Assembly: GCA_020072905.1 (NCBI GenBank)
Contig: JAIQGB010000065.1
Location: 14,697 to 34,989 of the forward strand
DNA length: 20,293 nucleotides
Source: Terriglobia bacterium
GTDB lineage: Bacteria > Acidobacteriota > Terriglobia > UBA7540
Reading direction: 5' to 3'
The stretch's first letter is position 1. The number at the start of each line of letters is the position of its first letter. A program made the position numbers and the translations under genes. Under the pieces are notes generated by a model, which had not been told where the DNA came from, did not search any database, and saw nothing but the letters and a program-made list of their open reading frames with translations. Positions 14,580-20,293 of the stretch are shown piece by piece.

Positions 14580-15848
14580 ATGGCAACCACGACTCGGGAA
14601 GTGACCCCAACGACCAAGCCCGCTGGTGCCGCGTTTGACGTCGCCCGCATCCGTCGGGACTTCCCGATCCTAAAAGCAAAGGTCCACGGCAAGCCGCTCG
14701 TCTATTTTGACAATGCCGCCACCGCGCAAAAGCCCCGCCAGGTGATCGAGGCGGAGCAGCAGTTCTACCTAAGCCTCTGCTCGAATGTTCACCGCGGCGT
14801 GCACTGGCTCAGCGAGAACGCCACGCAGGCTTACGAGGAAGCGCGCGCCAAAGCGCAGCATTTCCTGAACGCCGCCGAGTCGCGGGAGATCATCTTTGTG
14901 CGCGGCACCACCGAGGCCATCAACCTGGTGGCGGGCACCTATGGCCGCAAAAACGTTCAGGCCGGCGACGAGGTCGTCATTTCCGCCATGGAGCACCACT
15001 CGAACATCGTGCCCTGGCAGATGCTCTGCGAGGAAAAGGGCGCGAAGCTGCGCGTGGCTCCCATCAACGACCGCGGCGAATTGCTCCTCGAGGAGTTCGA
15101 GAAGTTGCTGGGGCCGCGGACGAAGCTCGTGGCGGTCACACACGTCTCGAACGTCCTGGGGACGATCAATCCGGTCCGGCAGATCATCGAAATGGCGCAT
15201 CGCCAAAGCATCCCCGTCCTCCTCGATGGTGCGCAGGCGGCCGTGCACGTCAAAGTCGACGTTTGCGCGCTCGACTGCGACTTCTACACGGTTTCCGGCC
15301 ACAAGCTCTACGGGCCGACGGGCATCGGCTTGCTTTACGGCAAAGCCAAACTGCTCGAAGCGATGCCGCCCTATCACGGCGGGGGCGACATGATCAGCTC
15401 GGTCTCTTTCGAGAAGACCCTATACAACGTCATCCCCTGCAAGTTCGAAGCGGGGACGCCCAACATTGCCGGCACGCTCGGCCTGGGGGCAGCGATTGAC
15501 TATCTCGATGCCCTGGGACTTGAGAACGCGGCGCGCTATGAGCACCAATTGCTGATGTACGCCACGGATGCCCTCTCACGAATTCCCGGGTTGCGCATCG
15601 TGGGCACGGCGAAGGAAAAGGCCTCGGTCATCTCGTTTGTCATGGACGGCCTGCACCCGCACGACGTGGGGACGGTCCTCGACCAGGAAGGCATTGCGGT
15701 GCGCACCGGCCACCATTGCGCGCAGCCGCTCATGGACCGCTTCGGTGTGCCGGCCACCACGCGAGCCTCGCTCGTGTTCTACAATACGTTTGAAGAGATC
15801 GACGTGCTGGTGAAGGGGCTGCACAAAGTCAGGGAGATACTGGGCTGA
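14580..15848 (+). CDS. sufS: Cysteine desulfurase SufS
   Basis: SufS is a PLP-dependent, type II (SufS/CsdA group) cysteine desulfurase, producing Ala and a persulfide used for cluster assembly. The ATG follows AGGGAGCTAAG. At 422 residues it has the usual length plus about 15 N-terminal residues. The fold type I core shows 'YFDNAATAQKP', 'VRGTTEAINLVA', 'EHHSNIVPW', 'DGAQAAVHVKVDV', the internal-aldimine Lys K242 in 'TVSGHKLYGPTGIG', and the catalytic Cys C380 in 'RTGHHCAQPLM', in a short loop as expected of group II enzymes. Cytoplasmic. Its stop overlaps the start of sufU by one base (TGATG), the common arrangement for a desulfurase with its acceptor. Confidence 0.97.
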   Translation: MATTTREVTPTTKPAGAAFDVARIRRDFPILKAKVHGKPLVYFDNAATAQKPRQVIEAEQQFYLSLCSNVHRGVHWLSENATQAYEEARAKAQHFLNAAESREIIFVRGTTEAINLVAGTYGRKNVQAGDEVVISAMEHHSNIVPWQMLCEEKGAKLRVAPINDRGELLLEEFEKLLGPRTKLVAVTHVSNVLGTINPVRQIIEMAHRQSIPVLLDGAQAAVHVKVDVCALDCDFYTVSGHKLYGPTGIGLLYGKAKLLEAMPPYHGGGDMISSVSFEKTLYNVIPCKFEAGTPNIAGTLGLGAAIDYLDALGLENAARYEHQLLMYATDALSRIPGLRIVGTAKEKASVISFVMDGLHPHDVGTVLDQEGIAVRTGHHCAQPLMDRFGVPATTRASLVFYNTFEEIDVLVKGLHKVREILG

Positions 15849-16300
15849 TGTCGGACCTGCACGCGCTCTATCAGGAAGTCATCCTCGACCACTGCAAGCG
15901 GCCGCACAACTTCCGGCCCATGCCGGATTCGAACCGCACGGCGCAGGGCTACAACCCGCTCTGCGGCGACAAGGTCACGCTGTTCGTCAAGCTCGATGGA
16001 GACCGCATCTTCGACGTCAGCTTCCAAGGTTCCGGCTGCGCCATCTCCACCGCCTCGGCGTCGCTGCTGACCGAGACGGTGAAGGGCAAGACGCTCGCGG
16101 AAGTCGAGTCGATTTTCGCGGGATTTCACGACCTGGTGACCGGAAAGGCCAAGACCGACGGCAAAGGCCCGGCGCTGGGGAAGCTGGCGGTTTTCTCCGG
16201 GGTCTCGGAATTTCCAGTGCGCGTCAAATGCGCGACACTCGTCTGGCACACCTTGCGGAGCGCCCTCCAGGGCGGCGAGGCGGTCGCCACCACGGAATGA
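15848..16300 (+). CDS. sufU: SufU sulfur-transfer protein
   Basis: SufU is a zinc-bound sulfurtransferase that accepts persulfide from SufS in the Suf systems that lack SufE. The 150 residues contain the zinc/catalytic set expected of SufU: C39 and D41 in 'NPLCGDK', C64 in 'GSGCAIS' and C128 in 'RVKCATL', equivalent to B. subtilis C41/D43/C66/C128. There is also the SufU-specific insertion between the second and third Cys that IscU lacks, and the 'LDHCKRPHNF' N-terminus. The ATG overlaps the SufS stop. GGAG occurs 11 bases upstream inside sufS. Alternative as an IscU scaffold is unlikely, as no His is placed at the IscU ligand position. Confidence 0.95.
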   Translation: MSDLHALYQEVILDHCKRPHNFRPMPDSNRTAQGYNPLCGDKVTLFVKLDGDRIFDVSFQGSGCAISTASASLLTETVKGKTLAEVESIFAGFHDLVTGKAKTDGKGPALGKLAVFSGVSEFPVRVKCATLVWHTLRSALQGGEAVATTE

Positions 16301-16322
16301 AAGTGCAACCAGGAGCAGCTCG

Positions 16323-16655
16323 ATGAACGCTCTCGAAGCCATTCAGTTCCAGGACAAGATCATTGACGAAGTCCTGCGTAAGACCTACGACCCGGAGATA
16401 CCGGTCAATATCTACGAACTCGGGCTGATTTACGAGGTGAAGATCGATCCGGCGGAGGGTCTCGCGCACGTGAAGATGACGCTGACCGCGCCCGGCTGTC
16501 CCGCGGCGATCTCGCTCCCGGGGGAAGTCGAAGACAAGATCCGGCGGCTCAACCATCCGGAAATCAAAGACGTCAAGGTGGAAGTGGTTTGGGATCCCCC
16601 TTGGGACCCCAGCAAGATGTCGGAGGCGGCGCGGCTGCAACTGGGAATGTTCTGA
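16323..16655 (+). CDS. sufT: SufT-like MIP18/DUF59 protein
   Basis: DUF59/MIP18 proteins act in Fe-S protein maturation, and those in suf operons are called SufT. The 110 residues show 'TYDPEIPVNIYELGLIYEV' (the hallmark 'DPEIPVni.eLGLiy'), 'LTAPGCPAA' with C59, and the C-terminal 'VWDPPWDPSKMSEAARLQLG'. It is a minimal one-domain form. The ATG follows AGGAGCAGCTCG. The 22-base spacing from sufU suggests co-transcription. Its Cys is likely the residue that contacts Fe-S clusters or clients; this is inference from the family. Its biological role as a late maturation accessory is supported by the operon position after sufU. Confidence 0.9.
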   Translation: MNALEAIQFQDKIIDEVLRKTYDPEIPVNIYELGLIYEVKIDPAEGLAHVKMTLTAPGCPAAISLPGEVEDKIRRLNHPEIKDVKVEVVWDPPWDPSKMSEAARLQLGMF

Positions 16656-16660
16656 CGTCG

Positions 16661-16712
16661 AGACGGCCCGCCGGGCCGTCTAAAGGAACGAGACGTTCCA
16701 GCGGAACGTCTC
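16661..16712 (+). promoter_or_regulatory. Tandem perfect hairpins before the Rrf2 gene
   Basis: AGACGGCCC/GGGCCGTCT (16661-16669 with 16673-16681, loop GCC) is followed by GAGACGTTCC/GGAACGTCTC (16690-16699 with 16703-16712, loop AGC). A competing helix, GGAACG (16685-16690) with CGTTCC (16694-16699), is mutually exclusive with the second hairpin. The second hairpin ends 8 bases before the Rrf2 ATG. They fill the whole gap between sufT and the regulator. They may attenuate or process the transcript, or may be a REP-like element. Confidence 0.55.
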
Positions 16713-16720
16713 TACGAGTT

Positions 16721-17230
16721 ATGAAATTTAGCTCACAGGAAGAGTACGGACTCCGCTGCCTGCTGCGCATCGCGCGCGACGGTGGGCGCACGGGCCTGAC
16801 CATTCCCGAAATCAGTGAGACGGAGGGGATCTCGAGTTTCTATGTCGCCAAGCTCCTCCGCGTTCTGCGCCGCGGAGGACTGTTGAAGAGCTCGCGCGGC
16901 AAAATCGGCGGCTACACGCTTGCCCGGCCGCCAAGCCAGATTGTGGTCGGTGAGGCCTTGGCGATTCTCGGCGGCCGCTTGTTCGAATCCGATTTCTGCA
17001 CGGACCACGCCGGCGCGGCCAAAATCTGTACGAGCTCGGTGGACTGCTCGATCCGCTCGCTCTGGCAGGCCGTCCAGGAGATGGTGGACCGCGTGTTGAG
17101 CCGGACAACGCTCGCCGACCTGCAAGGCAGCGAACACGAGACCGCAACCCTCGTAACCCCACTCGTCCAGATTTCCGATGGCCCGCTCGGCTTCTCCCTG
17201 CAGGCCCGCGCCCCCGAAAAACACGAGTAA
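16721..17230 (+). CDS. Rrf2-family transcriptional regulator (Fe-S type)
   Basis: Rrf2 proteins are winged-helix regulators, and the IscR/SufR-like members sense Fe-S status. I chose the ATG at 16721 because the product then begins MKFSSQEEYGLRCLLRIA, the standard Rrf2 start; the frame runs on upstream through sufT-overlapping sequence without meaning. The winged helix is in residues 1-70 ('ISETEGISSFYVAKLLRVLRRGG', 'SSRGKIGGYTLARP'). Three cysteines C93, C103 and C109 lie in the region where IscR has its cluster ligands, with spacing (9 and 5 residues between) close to C-x5-7-C-x5-C. It is the last gene of the operon, and it would suit feedback control of the suf promoter. No Shine-Dalgarno is visible. 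At 169 residues the length is typical. Confidence 0.92.
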   Translation: MKFSSQEEYGLRCLLRIARDGGRTGLTIPEISETEGISSFYVAKLLRVLRRGGLLKSSRGKIGGYTLARPPSQIVVGEALAILGGRLFESDFCTDHAGAAKICTSSVDCSIRSLWQAVQEMVDRVLSRTTLADLQGSEHETATLVTPLVQISDGPLGFSLQARAPEKHE

Positions 17231-17292
17231 TCAAATCGGTCACGCACTAAGCCCAACTCACCCTCAATCGGAAAGCTGATCCCTCCGCTCAT

Positions 17293-17320
17293 AAAACCCG
17301 CTCCGCCCGGTTTTTCTTTT
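17293..17320 (+). terminator. Candidate terminator of the suf operon
   Basis: AAAACC (17293-17298) and GGTTTT (17309-17314) form a 6-bp stem with a 10-nt loop, followed by TCTTTT. The U tail is good, but the stem is short and A-T rich, so termination may be weak. It is the best candidate between the Rrf2 gene and the following gene. A weak -35/-10 pair (TTGCAT 17335-17340, TAATCT 17357-17362, spacer 16) lies just after it and may serve the next gene. Confidence 0.35.
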
Positions 17321-17426
17321 CCCGCGCCTTTTAGTTGCATCGACCCGCTGTTGGAGTAATCTATCGGCCCAAGTCCGAAGCTTCGCAGGCTTTTGGCCGC
17401 GAGGTCCTCTCCAGGGGGTATTCGCG

Positions 17427-19412
17427 ATGAAAAGACAAGCACCACGCAAAGCGGCTGGCTTCAACCGCCGCGAATTCATCAAGAGCGCCGGAGTGATTGC
17501 CGGCGGCCTCTCCGCAGCGACGCGGGGCGGCGCGGATACTTCTGCACATCCCTCTCCGGTTCGATTCGCGCCCCAAGCGGGACTGACGCAGGTCTCGGCG
17601 AATCTTTATCTGCTGCGCGACACGTGCAACGTCTATGTACTCAAGAACGGTGACCGCGCTCTGCTCATCGACTTCGGGTCAGGCCACATCTTGAAGCTGC
17701 TCGGCCAGATCGGCGTCACGAAGGTGGACGCCATTCTCCACACGCACCACCACCGAGACCAATGCCAGGGAGACGCTCGCGCCGTGGCGGAACGCATTCC
17801 CATCCACGTCCCGGCGCACGAGCGTTATCTCTTTGAGGATGCGGAGAACTTCTGGCGCAATCGGAGAGTCTTCCATCTCTACTACGTCCGGAATGATTTC
17901 TTCACGCTCACCCGCAACGTCCCTGTGGCCGGCGTGTTGCACGACTACGACAAATTCCAGTGGGGACCTTACGAGCTCCTGATCTTTCCAACTCCCGGGC
18001 ACACGCTCGGCTCCATCAGCCTGGTGGGAAATGTGGATGGAAAGAAAGTGGCGTTCTCCGGCGACCTGATCCACTCTCCGGGAAAAGTCGTGAACCTCTA
18101 CGAGCTCCAGTACCAGTACGGCAGCCCGGATGGCGTCGATTTCGCCATCTTCTCGCTGGCTAAGTTGCGGGAACTCGCGCCCGAGCTCGTCTGCCCATCG
18201 CACGGCGAGCCTTTCCCTTCTCCGCAAGCCGGCATGACGGACCTGATTGGCAAGCTCAAGGGCTGGTACGAATCTTATTCGCCGGGTTCGTCGCTGACGG
18301 TTGAGCACAAACCCTTCGCCGTGACGCCGCATCTGATCTGCGCGCACCAGACCACTTCCTCCTTCTACGCCATCATCAGCGACAGCGGCAAAGCGCTCTT
18401 TGTGGACTACGGCTCGGCGAGCTGGAACTTTTTTGAAGGGTTCAACACCGCCGCGCCGGTCAATGACCGGATGCGCTTTGTCGAGCACACCATTCCGGAG
18501 CTCAAGGCACAATACGGCCTTAAGTCGATCGACGTCGCCATGCCCAGCCACATGCACGACGACCATCTGAACGGCTTTCCTCATCTCGTGCGCCACTACG
18601 GCGCTAAGATCTGGTGCTTCGAAAACATGGTCGACGTCCTCCAGAAGCCGCGCGGCTACAACTTGGGCTGCATCCTGGCGGAGCCCATCAAGGTCGACCG
18701 GTCGATCCGTCACGGCGAGAAGTTCAGGTGGGAGGAATTCGAATTCACGGTGTTTCATTCCCCCGGCCACACGGAGTACCAGATGGCCATGTTCGCGGAG
18801 ATCGACGGCGCGCGCGTGGCCTTCACGGGCGACGCGCTCTTCCCCGCCGATCCCGGTGCGCCGTATCAGCTCCGCCACAACCTCATCTTCCGCAATTGGG
18901 TGGAAAACGACAGTCACGTGAGATCCCTGCGCACCATCCTGGAGCACGAACCCACACTGATCGCGCCCGGCCATGGTAAACCGTTCCTCGGCGTCAAGGA
19001 GGATATGGAGGACCTGAAGCATCGTCTCGAAAAACACCAGGAGTATTTCTATTCCGTCATCGCCGACCCGGACTGCAACTTCGGGATGAACCCGAGCTGG
19101 GTGCGGCTCTACCCCTACCAACTCCAGGCGCGCGCGGGCTCGAGTGTGCCGGTCGAGCTGCACGTCAGGAATTACCGCGCCAAGCCCATGCAGATGGAAG
19201 CCGCGCTGGTGCTGCCCGCAGGCTGGGGCGCCTCGCCCGAAGTGGCGGAACTCAGTGTGCCTGCCAGTGGCGATTCCAGCGCCGGCTTTACTCTGACGGT
19301 CCCGCAGGACTGGGATCGAGCCATGCCGCGCGTCGCGCTCGCCGCCGACATCATGGCCGACGGGCAATACCTGGGCGAGATTGCCGAAGGCGTCGTGGAC
19401 GTTGGCTTCTGA
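17427..19412 (+). CDS. Tat-exported protein with two metallo-beta-lactamase domains
   Basis: The 661-residue product starts with a Tat leader, 'GFNRREFIKSAGVIAGGLS' (residues 11-29), after AGGGGG. Two MBL-fold domains follow. In the first the metal motif is H107-x-H109-x-D111-Q112 ('HHHRDQ'; Gln in place of the usual His), with H192 ('PTPGHT'), D213 ('FSGDLIH') and H259 ('CPSHG'). The second is complete: H375-x-H377-x-D379-H380 ('HMHDDH'), H448 ('HSPGHT'), D469 ('FTGDAL') and H516 ('APGHG'). The last 110 residues are a beta-rich C-terminal domain, probably immunoglobulin-like. MBL-fold enzymes are metal-dependent hydrolases, and the Tat leader implies folding and metal loading before export. 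Substrate is unknown. It is not a class B beta-lactamase in arrangement. Confidence 0.9.
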   Translation: MKRQAPRKAAGFNRREFIKSAGVIAGGLSAATRGGADTSAHPSPVRFAPQAGLTQVSANLYLLRDTCNVYVLKNGDRALLIDFGSGHILKLLGQIGVTKVDAILHTHHHRDQCQGDARAVAERIPIHVPAHERYLFEDAENFWRNRRVFHLYYVRNDFFTLTRNVPVAGVLHDYDKFQWGPYELLIFPTPGHTLGSISLVGNVDGKKVAFSGDLIHSPGKVVNLYELQYQYGSPDGVDFAIFSLAKLRELAPELVCPSHGEPFPSPQAGMTDLIGKLKGWYESYSPGSSLTVEHKPFAVTPHLICAHQTTSSFYAIISDSGKALFVDYGSASWNFFEGFNTAAPVNDRMRFVEHTIPELKAQYGLKSIDVAMPSHMHDDHLNGFPHLVRHYGAKIWCFENMVDVLQKPRGYNLGCILAEPIKVDRSIRHGEKFRWEEFEFTVFHSPGHTEYQMAMFAEIDGARVAFTGDALFPADPGAPYQLRHNLIFRNWVENDSHVRSLRTILEHEPTLIAPGHGKPFLGVKEDMEDLKHRLEKHQEYFYSVIADPDCNFGMNPSWVRLYPYQLQARAGSSVPVELHVRNYRAKPMQMEAALVLPAGWGASPEVAELSVPASGDSSAGFTLTVPQDWDRAMPRVALAADIMADGQYLGEIAEGVVDVGF

Positions 19413-19468
19413 ACCCGCTGGGCAGCCAAGCCCGTGGGCGAATGAGTCTGCTTTCCGGGGGTTCATCG

Positions 19469-20293
19469 GTGCACGCACGAAAAGTCATCTCTCTGCTCAT
19501 CATCTCAACTGTCGCCGGGGCTCAGCTTTCTCTCGGCCAAACCAGGAAGGCAGGAAATCCTGAAGAAGAACTCCCGCCCAACATTACGCAGCTCACCGGC
19601 TTCGGTGAGCGCGCCGCGTGGTCGCCGGACGGCAAGCGCGTCGCTTTCATGAGCAGGAGCTTTGGCGACGCGTTTGAGATTGACCTGGTGACAAAGCACA
19701 TCCGCCTCCTCACCGGGCATTTTCAGCACAGCGGATTCCTGCGCGTCCAATACCTGCCGAATGGCGACTTCTTTCTTATCGGTGCGCGAACCTTTAAGGA
19801 CATCCGCTCGACGCGCGAACACGATCAGGAGATGTGGGTGATGAGGGCCGATGCGAAATCGCCGCCCGAGGCGCTCGGGCAGAAAATCTCCGAAGGCGTG
19901 GCCATCTCGCGGAAGCGCCGGAAGATCGCCTGGGCCAACACCCACGGGCAATACCCGGAACTCCTCGCGTTAGGCGAATCGGCAATCTACACTGCGGACC
20001 TCAAGTACAGCGATGGCGTGCCGACCCTCGTCAACAAGCAGGAGGTCGCGCGCGCCCGGGCGCCGCAGTGTACGCTCGAGGCCCAGGACTTCCGCCGCGA
20101 CGATGCCGAGCTGATCTACACGTGCTACACGCACCCTCTCGCCGATGTGATGGGTGTGGACCTCGAATCCGACAACACCACGGTTTACCGCCGCGTTCCC
20201 GGGGAGTACAACGAGGTGGAAGGCATTTCGCCGGACGGCGAGTGGACACTCGTCGAATCGAGCCGCGGCCAGAACGTTCCGGACGCGGACAAG
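19469..20293 (+). CDS. Secreted WD40-like (TolB/PD40) beta-propeller protein, 3' end outside window
   Basis: The frame is open to the right edge, so it is C-terminally incomplete. I chose the GTG at 19469, with GGGGG at 7-nt spacing, over an in-frame ATG at 19442; the product then begins with a signal peptide, VHARKVISLLIISTVAGAQL, with a likely cut after 'LSLGQ'. The mature part opens 'NITQLTGFGERAAWSPDGKR' and continues with 'AFMSRSFGDAFEIDLV', then recurring 'ISPDGEWTLVESSRG' blades, as in TolB-like PD40 propellers common in Acidobacteria. Such domains bind proteins or act as a scaffold to peptidases and other enzymes; the partner domain, if any, lies beyond the window. It is on the same strand 56 bases after the MBL gene and could be co-transcribed. 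Confidence 0.8.
   Translation, partial: MHARKVISLLIISTVAGAQLSLGQTRKAGNPEEELPPNITQLTGFGERAAWSPDGKRVAFMSRSFGDAFEIDLVTKHIRLLTGHFQHSGFLRVQYLPNGDFFLIGARTFKDIRSTREHDQEMWVMRADAKSPPEALGQKISEGVAISRKRRKIAWANTHGQYPELLALGESAIYTADLKYSDGVPTLVNKQEVARARAPQCTLEAQDFRRDDAELIYTCYTHPLADVMGVDLESDNTTVYRRVPGEYNEVEGISPDGEWTLVESSRGQNVPDADK

Noticed and set aside
17679..19478. 599-codon minus-strand open frame
   Set aside because: It lies opposite the double-MBL gene, is low in domain signal and rich in His/Asp/Val/Arg from reading the complementary strand; the plus strand carries the metal motifs.

Overview
The window is GC-rich bacterial chromosomal DNA, most likely from a member of the Acidobacteriota. That assignment is an inference. 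It rests on the many exported enzymes with Tat-type 'RR.FL' leaders, the SUF-type Fe-S assembly operon carrying sufU, a sufT-like gene and an Rrf2 regulator, and the dispersed palindromes and AT-rich short repeats in intergenic gaps. No rRNA, tRNA or CRISPR array was seen. Genes are dense and orthodox, broken by one decayed insertion sequence and a few lesions.

Bases 1-3000 hold the C-terminal half of an MFS transporter running in from the left, then a convergent FecR-like membrane protein with its own promoter and terminator. Next come the 3' remnant of an IS4-type transposase and an msrB methionine sulfoxide reductase gene whose signal peptide appears to have been put out of frame. Bases 3000-8850 hold a secreted GH20 beta-N-acetylhexosaminidase on the plus strand. 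Facing it is a minus-strand group: a DegT-family PLP enzyme, a 57-residue membrane peptide, a RidA-family protein (frameshifted after its Tat leader) and a DHDPS/NAL-family lyase. Three of these four carry Tat-like leaders, so chemistry that is usually cytoplasmic appears to be exported. An SDR dehydrogenase follows on the plus strand.

Bases 9770-17230 are a complete suf operon: promoter and structured leader, sufB, a two-gene DUF2283-type module, sufC, sufD, an unrecognised heptad-repeat coiled-coil gene, sufS, sufU, sufT-like and an Rrf2 regulator with three cysteines. SufBCD is the scaffold/ATPase complex, SufS takes sulfur from cysteine, SufU is the likely sulfur acceptor, the SufT-like protein assists maturation, and the Rrf2 protein is a plausible Fe-S sensing feedback regulator. 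The wider gaps in the operon hold palindromic repeats, and the genes just downstream of them lack clear Shine-Dalgarno sequences.

Bases 17231-20293 hold a Tat-exported protein with two tandem metallo-beta-lactamase domains, then the N-terminal part of a secreted WD40-like beta-propeller protein that runs off the right edge.

The most unusual points are the coiled-coil gene coupled to sufD and sufS, the hairpin leader of sufB, the repeat-bounded DUF2283 pair inside the operon, the tandem double-MBL protein, and two separate reading-frame breaks that each fall between an export signal and its catalytic domain.
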